A stretch of 64,000 nucleotides of DNA from Piliocolobus tephrosceles (GCF_002776525.5 NC_045441.1:119088341-119152340); one strand, 5' to 3'; shown: positions 11,824-22,264, numbered from the stretch's first letter. The notes: generated by a model not told the origin, from the sequence alone. Made by a program: numbers and translations.

Positions 11824-12125
11824 GGCCAGGTGTCGTGGTTCACACCTGTAATCTCAGCACTTTGGGAGGCAGAGGCGGGCGGATTACCTAAGGTCAAGAG
11901 TTCAAGACCAACCTGGCCAACATGGCAAAACCCTGTCTCTAATGAAAAATATAAAAATTAGCCAGGTGTGGTGGCAGGCCCCTGTAATCCCAGCTACTCA
12001 GGAGGCTGAGGCAGGAGAATTGCTGGAACTCAGGAGGCAGAGGTTGCAGAGAGCCAAGATCGTGCCACTGCACTCTAGTCTAGGCAATAAAGCGAGACTG
12101 ACTCTGTCTTTAAAAATAAAAAAAG
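11824..12125 (+). mobile_element. AluS-like, sense
   Basis: Full length, A-rich tail. Confidence 0.95.
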
Positions 12126-12312
12126 GAAGATAAAGTGTTTAAATCATTATTCAAGCGAAAGGTATCACAATCACTGTGGAAAGATAAAATCCGTTTTACT
12201 GATTAAAAAATTAACAAAATTCATATACTATAAAATAAGGTTAATAATTTTAAAAAAATCAGTGCTTTAAGAGCATGTAATTTAACATGATTCCTTAAAA
12301 ATACACAAGTGA

Positions 12313-12606
12313 GGCCAGGCGCTGTGGCTCACGCCTGTAATCCCAGAAGTTTGGGAGGCCGAGGCGGGTGGATCACAAGGTCAGAAGATGGAGACCATCC
12401 TGGCTAACACGGTGAAACTCCGTAGCTACTAAAAAAATACAAAAAATTAGCCGGGCTTGGTGGCAGGTGCCTGTAGTCCCAGCTACTCGTGAGGCCGAGG
12501 CAAGAGAATGGCGTCAACCCAGGAGGCGGAGCTTGCAGTGAGCTGAGATCGCGCCACTGCACTCCAGTCTGGGCGACAAAACAAGACTCCATCACAAAAA
12601 AAAAAA
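12313..12606 (+). mobile_element. AluY/Sc-like, sense
   Basis: Full length; flanks share AATACACAAGTGA / AACACTCAAGTGA. Confidence 0.95.
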
Positions 12607-12708
12607 CCCAAAAAACACTCAAGTGAAACAACAGTTGTCACAATTTTATTGGGGTTGAAGTATGGATCATCATCAGTAAACATTCAACTCAAACTACCTG
12701 TTAAACAC

Positions 12709-12919
12709 GGCTGGGCACAGCAACTTACATCTGTAATCCCAGCACTTTGGGAGGCTGAGGCCAGAGGATCACTTAAGCCCAGGAATTTGAGACCAGCCTG
12801 GCCAACAGTAAGACCTCCTCTCTACAAAAAAAATAAACTAGCCAGGCAAGTGGCCAAGGCTGCAGTGAGCTGAGATCACACCATGAAATCCTGGGCAATA
12901 GAGTGAAATCCTATCTCAA
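12709..12919 (+). mobile_element. AluJ-like, sense, internally deleted
   Basis: Left arm followed by a shortened right arm. Confidence 0.9.
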
Positions 12920-12949
12920 AACACACACGCACACGCGCACGCACACACA
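12920..12949. repeat. (CA)n microsatellite with CG interruptions
   Basis: Grown from the tail of the preceding Alu. Confidence 0.9.
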
Positions 12950-12953
12950 TGCA

Positions 12954-13470
12954 AACCCTACCACATGATCTATCTAGCTTAGCCAAGAGAAAAAAAAGCT
13001 CATGTCCACACAAGGTTCATAGCAACTTTACTTGCAATAGCCCAAAACTGGAAATAACCAAAATGCCACCGAGCATAAGAGGTGAATGCATAAACAAATT
13101 GTGGTATATCCATACAATAGAATACTACTCAGCAATTAAAAAAAAAATGAACTAAATAACATGGGTGAATCTCAGAATAAGTGAAAGAACTCACACAAAA
13201 AGAGTACATACTAAATGATTCCACTTATATATACAATTCTAGAAAATGTAAAATAACCTACAGTGACAGAAATGAGATCAATGGTTGGAGGGGAGGGAGA
13301 GAAACATTACAAAGGGGTACAAGAAACTTTGGGGGAAGATAAATATGTCTCCTATCTTGATAAGGATAAGCTTCATGGGTGATACATAACATTAAAACTT
13401 ATCAAACATATCACTTTAAATATGTACAGTTAACTGTATGTTAATTATACCTCAATTAACAAGAGGAAAA
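12954..13470 (+). mobile_element. L1M-type LINE-1 3' end
   Basis: Contains the L1 ORF2 3' hallmark stretches (aactggaaataacc, tggtatatccatacaatag, aatactactcagcaatt) followed by an older L1M-type 3'UTR. 5' truncated and non-coding. Confidence 0.85.
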
Positions 13471-13941
13471 AGAATCCAAGATGCCAAAACTAATTCTACA
13501 GCTCCTGTTAGTCAGATGTATCTGCTCACAAATATATTTAACCTATCAACTTGCAGTATGCACTCTGAGAATACAAAAGTATGCCTAAATTGAGGATCAC
13601 CATTATCAGAAAAAACATCAAAGTTTAAACAAAGAGGAAATTAGAATTCATCTTTAATCACTATGCCAGGCTATTTCAGTGCCAAAACGATACCAACTAA
13701 AACACAACAAAACAAAACAAAACAAGAGCCCGCTGAGTGTAGGGCTCTGAGATTTTTAATTAAATATTTTAATTCAAATGTTTACCTTCTTTGATCTAGA
13801 ATTCCATTTCGTGAAAATAGAAATAACCCAAAGAAAAGCCTATGTACGAAGATGTTAATTTCAATCTTATTCATCAGAGAAAAATGGCAAAGAATTATAT
13901 CGATGGCACAGTCATGGGATGGCATATTACATGAGCTATTC
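13471..13941. other. Unique intronic sequence
   Basis: Includes a short CAAAA run near 13706-13725. Otherwise nothing recognised. Confidence 0.5.
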
Positions 13942-14240
13942 TTTTTTTTTTTTGAGATGGAGTTTTGCTCTTGTTGCCCAGGCTGGAGTGCAATGGCATG
14001 ATCTCACCTCACCGCAGCCTCCGCCTTCCAGGTTCAAACGAATTGATTCTCCTGCCTCAACCTCCCGAGTAGTTGGGATTAGAGGCATGTGCCACCACGC
14101 CTGACTAATTTTGTATTTTTTAGTAGAGACGGGGTTTCTCCATGTTAGTCAGGCTAGTCTCAAATTCCCGACCTCAGGTGATCTGCCCGCCTGGGCCTCC
14201 CAAAGTGCTGGAAGTACAGGCATGAGCTACCGCACCCAGC
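13942..14240 (-). mobile_element. AluS-like, antisense
   Basis: Poly-T, full body. Confidence 0.95.
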
Positions 14241-14255
14241 CTAGTCATTATTTTT

Positions 14256-14549
14256 TTTTTTTTTGAGACCGAGTCTCGCTCTGTGGCCTAGGCTGGAGTG
14301 CAGTGGCGTGATCTAGGCTCACTGCAAGCTCCGCCTCCCGCGTTCACTCCATTCTCCTGCCTCAGCCTCCCAAGTATCTGGGACTACAGGCGCCTACCAT
14401 ACCATGCTGGGCTAATTTGTTTTTGTTTTTAATAGAGATAGGGTTTCACTATTTTAGCCAGAATGGTCTCAATCTCCTGACCTTGTGATCTGCCTGCCTC
14501 GGCCTCTCAAAGTGCTGGGATTACAGGCATAAGCCACCACATTCGGCCC
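14256..14549 (-). mobile_element. AluY-like, antisense
   Basis: Target duplication CTAGTCATTATTTTT before (from 14241) and after (from 14550). Contains a duplicated CCATA in the left arm. Confidence 0.95.
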
Positions 14550-14564
14550 CTAGTCATTATTTTT

Positions 14565-14714
14565 AACTGGAAAAAACAATTGCAAAAATATTAAGCAAAA
14601 ACAGGGCAGACGCATACAGTATGATCAACAGGTTGAAAACAATATATCCCGGGGAGAATAAAAGACATAGGAAAAAAGTCATAAGGTTAACATTTAAGGC
14701 TAATAGTTCTTAAA
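14565..14714. other. Unique intronic sequence
   Basis: Nothing recognised. Confidence 0.4.
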
Positions 14715-14830
14715 CAGTGGTCCTGGACCAGGAGCATCATCTGGGAACTTCTTAGAAAACTCCAGGAATGGGATGCAGTAACCTGTTTTAACAAACTCTC
14801 CAGGTGATTATTAAAGTTTGAGAACTACTG
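14715..14830 (-). mobile_element. MER5-type (hAT-Charlie) DNA element
   Basis: Begins cagtggtcctggaccagg and ends aaagtttgagaactactg, the inverted ends of MER5A; central part shortened. Confidence 0.8.
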
Positions 14831-15960
14831 TTTAAAGGGTAGGATTACAGGTGACTAGTTTTCCTTCTTGTAACCCTATGTTTTCCTCAATTATCTTCTT
14901 ATTTTTGAAATCCAACTAAGTTCTTTTAAGTATTTTACTAACAGGTACTCTCTGTAGGTCCACAGGTAAAAAGTTGTTACATTGCAAACATTATAACGTA
15001 ATGTAAAGGTCTGGATTACATGCCTAAAAATCCAATGATTCTTGGAACCATCAAATCTGTTAAGGCTGAAAAGAATACCAAATTTTAAATATATCTATAA
15101 AATGCAGGTCAAAGGGCTAAGAAAATCGCAACACTAAAAAAACCAACAAATCTAGGTTGTTCTAACACACATACACAAATACAGGAGGGACTTTTATGGG
15201 TCACATCTGCAGAATATTTTTTTTTCCCAAAAAGCTGAATTTTTATGCTTGCGTGTAATTTACTAGAACTGCACTGCAGGAATCAGGTTCTGAAGCTGTG
15301 AATGCTTACTCATGTAGGTTCCTGCCTAACCAAAATAAGTACCAGTATGTTATATTTGTCACCAAAATCTAGGCAGGGAAGACAAATTCAGAACACTGAG
15401 AGTTGCCAAATCTTTAACTTTTAGCTTGAAGACCATAAAGCTGTGCCAACTTACATCTCATCATCTCACTAAAACAGAGGCCACAGGAAATAAAGAGGCA
15501 AACCACAGGTTCCCAATTGACGCTGGAACTAGTTAAAAGATTACGGAATTGTCTACACTCTGAACACAAATTAAAGAGTAACAAAGACTACTAACTTAGG
15601 GATAGAATAACTACTGATTAACAGCAAAATGCCAAAGTTAAGTCAAAGACAAATGGCTACATATTTTAATATTTTAGTTTTGTAATTTTTTTAAACAGGT
15701 GTACAGATCCCCATATACATCCTAGCACACAAAATTCACTTTTTAATCTTTCTATTCCTTGAAAAGTCCACTCTAAGAGTAAATGCAAGTTAACTCAGAA
15801 AGGCACTACACACACCAATGACCTAACCACAGCCTGTCCTTTCTAACTAAAAAAAGTTTTAACTAATTGCATAAGGACCATGACCACCCATGCTGAATTT
15901 TTCACTACTAAACTCCCAGCACCACGCTGGCACAAAGTAGGTACCCAAACATATGAGGAT
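14831..15960. other. Unique intronic sequence
   Basis: 1.1 kb of AT-rich sequence without recognised repeats, exons or RNA genes. Confidence 0.5.
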
Positions 15961-16262
15961 TTTTTTTTTTTTTTGAGATAAGAGTCTTGTTTTGTCGTCC
16001 AGGCTGGAGTACAGTGGTGCAATTTTGGCTCACCACAACCTCCGCCTCCTGGGTTCAAGTGAGTCTCGTGACTCAGCCTCCCAAGTAGCTGGGACTACAA
16101 GCCCGCATCATCACACCTGGCTGATTTTTTATATTGTTGGTACAAGTACATACAGGGTTTCGCTGTGTTGTCCAGGCTTGTCTTGAACTCCTGACCTTAG
16201 CTGATCTACCTGCCTTGGCCTCCCAAAGTGCTGGGATTACAGGCATGAGCCACCATGCCAGC
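15961..16262 (-). mobile_element. Alu, antisense
   Basis: Poly-T start, ends ccaccatgccagc. Confidence 0.94.
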
Positions 16263-16418
16263 TTTTTTTTCAATTGAGAGTCTTGCTCTGTTGCCCAGGC
16301 ATGAGTGCAGTGGCATGATCTTAGCTCACTGGACCCTCAAACTCCTACACTTAGGTGATCCTCCTGCCTCAGCCTCCCAAAATGCTGGGATTACAGGTGT
16401 GAGCCATCACACTCGGCA
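16263..16418 (-). mobile_element. Alu monomer-sized fragment, antisense
   Basis: About 155 bp; FRAM/FLAM or internally deleted AluJ, abutting the previous Alu. Confidence 0.8.
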
Positions 16419-16632
16419 ACATCTGAGGTTTTGAATTTGTTACAGAAAGCCTCTGACACCCTAAAGCAGACACCAGCAATTCTGTAAAATTAACTCAGGC
16501 TGCTAATGGATTTAGTGTAAGACACTGTCCCTTTCTATCACTCTTGATGCTTTAAGGGAAGCTGACATTTCTGCCATACTTTGGAATCCCTGTAAATGAG
16601 TCAGTTAAGTGCATTTAAAGTGGCATGCCCTG

Positions 16633-16771
16633 GGCCAGGTGCACTGGGCTCACACCTGTAATTCCAGCACTCTGGGAGGCCAAGGCAGGAGGAAGATTTG
16701 AGGCCAGGAGTTGGGAGGCCAGCCTGGCAACCTAGTCAGACCTCGGTCTCTACAAAATTAAAAATAAATAA
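16633..16771 (+). mobile_element. Alu left arm (FLAM or truncated AluJ), sense
   Basis: A left monomer with an AAATAAATAAA tail. The last Alu before the 5-kb Alu-free promoter region. Confidence 0.85.
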
Positions 16772-19700
16772 AGGGGTGTTTCCTACTTTATTACTGCACT
16801 CCCTCTGAAAGGAATAATCATTGAAAACTCTTGGGGGTGTTACAAAATTGTACATATGGTATATGCCGGTCCCCATTATTATCTGATCTACTTTTCTGAT
16901 TTAGCCTTAATTTTTCTAAACGTTTCTTGTACTCTAACAGGTCAGGTTTTCCTCTCCTCTTTTTACCCCTCGAAAACACACTTGTTCCTGTAACACCACT
17001 CAGAGGGCCTCCCCAGCCCCCACCTCTTTTGTATATAAACACACTCTCTTGTCACACACTCCATCAGCTGTTTGGTAGCTCCTCCCCTCCTCCTTTTCCG
17101 GGTAGTAACAGGGCAGCCAATGAGTGCTGAGGAGCGGTGCCTGCGGCCTTTTGCCTGCATACGCTTTTCCAAAACAAGCAGCTCTAGCGTTCAGCAGGGG
17201 CCACTGGTTCACAGATGAAAGGATCACCAGGGCTGTGCAACAGGGTGAGACGAGTAACCCCCACCAACAAGGAAACCCGTGTAATCTGAGCTGTTTGTTC
17301 CTCCACCAGGGAGAACTTAAACCGATATTCCTTTAGGGCAAATCACGCTTTAAGGTCACCAGAGCCCCAGCTCTCAGACAATCTAAATAATCAGCTGGTT
17401 GGAGGTGGAAACCTCAAAGGTTGCCAGGCTCTGGGCAGCACAAATCACCAATCTACCTGACTTTGCAAACAAATGGCTGCACTATTCGAGACCATTCCAT
17501 AGGATCTGGACTAACTGCAAGGTTTTTTCATTGGGACACATTCCTAAAGGATCCAAAAGTCCTGTAAATCAGTTTCTAGGCTCCTGGGGAGGTTTGCACA
17601 ACCCTGAGCAAAGGATCAGAAGAGAAACAATGAATGAGTCAGAGTTTCAGAACATAATCACCCAGCAGATTATTAAGTGCATTGGTGCAAAACACTCACT
17701 CCCTGCATAACTTGGGAGTCAGCTCTCCTCCTACCAACCCGTCACAAAAGAAATATCACTGACTCCAAACAACCAGAGACTGTGTCTCCAAAAGAACCAA
17801 GCGAGGTGGTGGAAGGCAGCGGCCAATTAGTTACACATCCTCTTCTCTCCCTACCCCCACACTGCTACTTTCCTACTATATAGGTTCCCTGCCAGGCTGT
17901 AAATTGTGGTGGTATAATTACGCTAGGAGACATCCAAAAATGGGCTGAAACAGGAGACTGCAAGGAAACCAGCTATCACTCCCCACACCAAAGAAATCAT
18001 CAAGGGGCACTGGGGGGCAAGAAGTGCATTCCTTCAGACCTTTTCTTCCTACTTCCTCTCCACCATCTTTCTCAACCCCCAGCCTTTTCACACAATTGTA
18101 CTCATTTTAGTAGAGAGGGTTGGGGAATTTTTCCTTAAATTTTCTGCTAAATATACCTTACTCAAAAATTGTTGGCGCCATTTGGGCCTACTGATCTGTG
18201 AATTCAACAGAGAAAGGAGGACACAAAATCTCTCACCTACACAACACACACAAAAGGAAATCCGAAACATTTTAACTTCCAAACTCCCTTATACCAGAAA
18301 ATAAACATGAAACAAAGATAACCTCTGGCTTTTAAATCTTGAAACTGTTATCCTCCTATCTCAGATCTACAATTTTAAAGCGCCTCTGCTTTCTTTTGTC
18401 AGAAAGGAAGGAAGGTGGGGAAAGAACAGAAGGCCAATGCATCTTTGCCTTTCTTCATCTTCTACTAAAAATAAGCTATGAAATAAGCCACTTAGGGGGA
18501 GAAAAAAAAAGACACCCTGCTGTTCTTTGTCTGTTTTCCTCTCCCTCTCCACCCCCCACACCCCGACTCCTAAATGCGGTAATCATTCTAGATGCCACAA
18601 CTACTAAATGAACAAAAGGCACTGTATGGAAAAGGCATCAGGTCAAGTTAGGCCCCCCTCTTTATCCTCAATCTTTTAAAAATATGTCTATGTACATAAT
18701 TTGAGACTCTGACAACGATCACAAACAGCTGGAATTCTATCTCCCCACTCCATCCCAATGAAACATTAGGTAGAAATTCGCATTAGGTGTGACACTCTCA
18801 ATTCAAGATAAAAATAAATCAGATTCTGCCACCATGTCATTTCCTAGTTTCTAAACAAAAATAAAACCTGAAACTGCTTTGTCTAAAATGTACACACAGT
18901 CAGTTACAAGTTTTCCTGCAGCCTTATGAAAAGCCAACATTACTGGTATCATCCACACATTTACAAAACAATCACAGCCACAAACAGCTCATAAAGAGTT
19001 GATTTCACTTGTGCCTGAATATATATTAGGTACACTACACTTTATTAGTTGCTCCGCTCTAATCTCCCACCCCCAAAAAATTCTAAACTCCAAACCACAA
19101 ACTTAGAAGTCTATCTACTGCTCCTAATTTCTAGCCAAGTTTTCCCTGAGCAAGGAGAAAAACACCTTATTTCTGAAAAGATTATTTTTAAAAAATATCT
19201 TGCCCAGACAACTTCCCTCCCATCCCCCCATTGCCAAACCATATGCAAAAACTACTTTTTTAAAACTTCAGCAAATTCCCTAACTGAATTTTTTGACAAT
19301 AATCACTGACCTCTACAAAGAGGTAAAACAATGAAAAACAGCAACAAATAAAAGGAAGAAAAAAGGAATTCACCTGAAGAATTTAGCCAAACAACTTGAG
19401 TTATATAAACAAAACCCTGCAACAGGGGGAAACGTTGGGGGGATGGGGAGAAGGGAGAGAAACACGAGACAGGACTTTTAAACTGTGTTCCACACTACCA
19501 CCCCCTAAGCCCCCACTTTCCCCCCTCCCCAAGGACTAGCTGTTCAGAACTCTGGGCTCCCCCCACCCTCTAAATTACCCTTCAAAAAACAAATTCTTGA
19601 TTTGTCACAGGAACCTTCGCGAATTTCTCTAGCTGGTCCTTAAATAATCAGTCTGGACTTCAACCAAAACCACTGCCTGAAGGGCTCTTATCAGTTACGG

Positions 19701-20430
19701 CTTTCCCACTGCAGCCTCCAGAGTGCATAAAGTTGGGGGGAGGGGGCAGAAAATAAAGGGTGTCACTTGGCGACATCAGGGCAAGTATTCCCCCAAGAAC
19801 CTGACCCTCACAGAGGAAGTTTTGCCCAAGTGGCCAGTCCAGGGACTATTTTGTCCAGGAGCTCCTCTTTCCCCGGCTGTCATACCCACAACATGGAGGG
19901 TGGCTTGCTGGAGGGCCTAGGGGTCTTCATCACATACAACTATGGGTGGGACAGGCTTTGTCAGTGGAAAGGAAAACAGTAGGGTTCTCCCGGGGACCAG
20001 AACGCTTAACAGGAGGGACTGATTGAAAACACACAGAGCTCTTTCTTAGAAGAGGGGGCCATGAGCAGGCGACTGTCTTCCTAATATAGAAAGGAATTAG
20101 GGATAAAAGAGGTCGCTTGAATGACCCCAGTTCAGGCAGCATTGTGGTTGGAGGAAATGGGGGGCATCTCAAGAAAGGCAGAAAGGCTTCCCTGTCGGGA
20201 ATTTCTGCCTTGAGTCCCTAAATCCAGAGCGAGCAAACAGAAGAGAGAAACCCTGAAGATGGGCTCGGTGGTAGAGAGTGAGGCGACTGGTCCTGCAAAA
20301 AGAAAGAAGGCCGTCTGGGAGTCCAAACGTCGCGGAGGAAAGTCACGGGCTGTGGGGATACAGGAAGAGCGAGTAGCAACGCGTATTTCGGGGTGCTGCG
20401 GGAAAAAGGCGAGCTGAAAAGGCTCTCGGC
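16772..20430. other. UBE2H: Alu-free proximal intron 1 of UBE2H
   Basis: 3.7 kb of single-copy sequence with no interspersed repeat I recognise. Holds the CCAAT/TATA-like pair near 17.1 kb, an AP-1 site TGAGTCA (17635-17641) and GATA motifs (TTATCT 16879-16884, CTTATCAG 19687-19694). Small open frames here (e.g. minus 16818-17042) match nothing I know. Confidence 0.6.
17031..17124 (-). promoter_or_regulatory. Possible alternative promoter in UBE2H intron 1
   Basis: An NF-Y type CCAAT box (AGCCAATGAG, 17115-17124) and a TATA-like TATATAAA (17032-17039) lie about 75 bp apart, with an ETS-like CCGGAA core between. On the minus strand, the UBE2H direction, the CCAAT box precedes the TATA-like box, predicting a start near 17000. 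I found no strong donor downstream to define an alternative exon, so this is only a candidate. Confidence 0.25.
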
Positions 20431-20583
20431 CCCTGGGAGGTGCCAAGGAGCCGCCGTAGGCACTGGGGGAGGAGGGGAGTCTCGGACAGTGGCCTGGAGT
20501 GCCCCAGGGCCTTTGCAGTGGTTTCGGGGGTGCCCTGGGCATCCCCACACCGTCCCCCACACACATCCCGAATTCCCCTCCAC

Positions 20584-20592
20584 GAAGGATAC
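20584..20592 (-). promoter_or_regulatory. UBE2H: UBE2H exon 1 5' splice site, U12-like
   Basis: Minus strand reads CAAGCT|GTATCCTTCGTG. The first eight intron bases GTATCCTT equal the minor-spliceosome donor consensus; position 9 is C rather than T. As a U2-type donor it is poor: -1 is T rather than G, and +4 to +6 are TCC rather than AGT. Confidence 0.75.
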
Positions 20593-20645
20593 AGCTTGAC
20601 CACGTCCGTGTCCATCCGCCTCTTGCCCGGACTGGGAGATGACAT
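20593..20645 (-). CDS. UBE2H: UBE2H coding exon 1 (partial CDS, N-terminus)
   Basis: Read on the minus strand the exon encodes MSSPSPGKRRMDTDVVK plus two bases (CT) of a Leu codon, which I recognise as the N-terminus of UBE2H, a 183-residue E2 ubiquitin-conjugating enzyme. Known role: it accepts ubiquitin from E1 on its catalytic cysteine (not in this exon) and works with the CTLH/GID E3 ligase (MAEA-RMND5A), notably in erythroid maturation; it also ubiquitinates histones in vitro. The ATG (20645-20643) has A at -3, a good Kozak base. No other ATG is visible on this strand between it and about 21060. A GTG 19 codons upstream in frame is not a plausible start. The exon ends in phase 2 at a GT donor (20592-20591). 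Later exons lie left of the window. Identity is from the peptide match and CpG-island context. Confidence 0.95.
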
Positions 20646-21000
20646 GGTGTCGCCGCCGACTCCCCGCCGCCGCCTCTCTCCCTTCCTCGGCCCGTCTGTC
20701 ACGGGCCCCGGGCCCCGGCTCTGAGGAGCCCGCGGCCGCGCCGGCTCCTCGGTGGAGGTGGCAACACCCCCGCGGTCCCGGCGGTCCCGTCAGCCGCCGC
20801 CGCCGCCCCCCGCACGGGGGAACACCGGGCACTGTCCGGCCGGGTGGGGGTGGGGACCCCGCGGCGCCCGGCTCGGGCAGCCCCTCTCTGGCTGTGGTTC
20901 CGCCGCGGCCCGGCCCCGGCGTTCCTCTGCGCCGCGCGACGCTCCCTCCTGCCTGCTCTGGCTCGCTCGCCTGTTCCCCACTCACCCTCTGACCGGCTCC
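20646..21000 (-). other. UBE2H: UBE2H 5' untranslated region (upstream limit inferred)
   Basis: Very GC-rich sequence directly upstream of the ATG with a (GCC)5 run at 20793-20807 (GGC in the mRNA). No upstream AUG occurs on the minus strand from 20646 to about 21060, so ribosomes should reach the annotated start without uORFs. The transcription start is not visible as a motif; I place the 5' limit near 21000 only because the CRE and ZNF143 sites lie just beyond. Confidence 0.6.
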
Positions 21001-21072
21001 TAGCAGCCTCCACTACAAGCGGACGACTCCTGCTCAATCGGCCTCCCTACCCCAGCCTCGCTCTGGGCGCCG

Positions 21073-21080
21073 TGACGTCA
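21073..21080. promoter_or_regulatory. CRE palindrome 1 (TGACGTCA)
   Basis: Perfect full CRE for CREB/ATF bZIP factors, about 430 bp upstream of the UBE2H ATG and inside the CpG island. Confidence 0.8.
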
Positions 21081-21086
21081 CAGAGG

Positions 21087-21094
21087 TGACGTCA
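21087..21094. promoter_or_regulatory. CRE palindrome 2 (TGACGTCA)
   Basis: Second perfect CRE, starting 14 bp after the first and embedded in the 12-bp palindrome GGTGACGTCACC. Paired full CREs at a CpG-island promoter suggest CREB/ATF input. Confidence 0.8.
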
Positions 21095-21158
21095 CCGGAG
21101 GGGCCGGGCCTGGACGCCGAGAGGGGTGGGGCGCCGCTGCGCCGTGGGCTTTCCCGGT

Positions 21159-21177
21159 GGATTCTGGGAGTTGTAGT
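21159..21177 (-). promoter_or_regulatory. ZNF143/Staf (SBS2-type) element
   Basis: The minus strand reads ACTACAACTCCCAGAATCC, differing from the ZNF143/THAP11 consensus ACTACAAYTCCCAGMATGC only at the G before the last base. It sits about 515 bp upstream of the ATG, a usual place for this activator at housekeeping promoters. Confidence 0.75.
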
Positions 21178-21769
21178 TCCTCTTTCTCCGGCTGTCTCAC
21201 ACCCTCTGTCCCCTCCCCCAACTTCCCCACCTACTTCATCGCTCAACTGCCAATGTCGTTATCATCATCCTAAACGATAATAGTAAATAATGGCAATATT
21301 ATTAAATGCGTGGATTTTAGGGTAATGAACCTCCACACACACTCTGTTTAACAAGCTGTTAATTTCTTTGATTTGGAGGAGGCCAAGGTAGCAATTACTC
21401 AGGCACCAAAATCTGGAAATTCCCACACCAGCAGGTTACTTGCACTCCGCTCCCTCCTTGGCTGGAGAGAATTTGTTTCCAAGGGTTGTAGACCACAGCA
21501 AGGCTTCCTCAGGCTTGCACAACAGGGTTCATCACAATCCACGTGTCTACGGCCACTATTTCAAAGATTAGAGTTTACACAGCAAGGTGGTAAGATCAGA
21601 AATAATTTAGTACTAATATCCTTATTCTACAGAGCATGAGGCAACTTCGTAAAGTGTGTGAACCTCCTACACCAACCTTAAATACTTCATTCATTCAATA
21701 AATATTTCTTAAGCACCTCCTATGTGCTAATCACCTTGCTGGACGTGAGGATATAATGGTGAACTAAGA
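21178..21769. other. Unique sequence upstream of the UBE2H promoter
   Basis: AT-rich single-copy sequence. 21685-21769 (attcattcaataaatatttc, then gcacctcctatgtgctaa) resembles an old L2/MIR-class element in reverse. Confidence 0.5.
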
Positions 21770-21782
21770 AAGACTAAATTTA

Positions 21783-22091
21783 GCCGGGCGCAGTGACTCA
21801 TGCCTGTAATCCCAGCACTTTGGGTTGCCGAGGCAGGAGGATCACCTGAGATCGGGAGTTCAAGACCAGCCTGGCCAAAATGGTGAAACCCCATTTCTAC
21901 TAAAAATATAAAAATTAGCCGGGCGTGGTGGCGGGCACCTGTAGTCCCAACTACTAGAGAGGCTGAGGCAGGAGAATCTCTTGAACCCAGGAAGCAGAGG
22001 TTACAGTGAGCCGAGATCGTGCCACTGCACTCCAGCCTGGGCGACAGAGTGAGACTCTGTCTCCAAAAAAAAAAAAAAAAAAAGGAAACGG
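21783..22091 (+). mobile_element. AluS-like, sense
   Basis: First Alu right of the promoter; target duplication AAGACTAAATTTA (21770-21782, 22092-22104). Confidence 0.96.
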
Positions 22092-22109
22092 AAGACTAAA
22101 TTTACACAA

Positions 22110-22264
22110 CCCCCCAGTATAGTCTGTTGTCTATAGTGTCAGCATCGCCTGGGAACTTGTTAGAAATGTCGCTAGAGCTTCACTTCAGATCTACTGAATG
22201 AGAATTTGCAGTTTTAACAAGGTCCCCAGGTGATTCTTACGCACAGTGAAGTTTGAAAGATGCT
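22110..22264 (-). mobile_element. MER5-type DNA element, diverged
   Basis: Contains gcctgggaacttgttagaaatg and ccccaggtgattcttacgca, the reverse MER5A order. Confidence 0.7.

Larger units (their letters stand above)
1..20592 (-). other. UBE2H: UBE2H intron 1 (3' part outside window)
   Basis: All sequence left of exon 1. On the gene's strand it begins GTATCCTTC, close to the U12-type 5' splice consensus RTATCCTTT. It is at least 20.6 kb long. Left of 16772 it is packed with Alus; 16772-20592 has none. No other UBE2H exon was recognised in it. Confidence 0.85.
20430..21160. promoter_or_regulatory. UBE2H: CpG island / UBE2H promoter region
   Basis: A dense run of CpG dinucleotides and GC-rich sequence, unlike the AT-rich flanks, spanning the start of intron 1, exon 1, the 5'UTR and the core promoter. 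No TATA box lies at a fitting place, as expected for a broad CpG-island promoter of a housekeeping-type gene. Limits are by eye. Confidence 0.85.

Noticed and set aside
16818..17042. Lysine/arginine-rich 74-codon frame on minus
   Set aside because: No recognised homology, no splice sites; probably chance.
18007..18019. CTCF-like GCACTGGGGGGCA
   Set aside because: Two mismatches to the core; not enough to call.
20643..20702. N-terminal extension of UBE2H in frame
   Set aside because: The upstream start would be GTG, and the known protein begins at the ATG at 20645.
20218..20985. Open frame of 255 codons on the minus strand over the CpG island
   Set aside because: GC-rich shadow in another frame of the UBE2H leader and exon 1; no recognisable domain and it crosses the intron.
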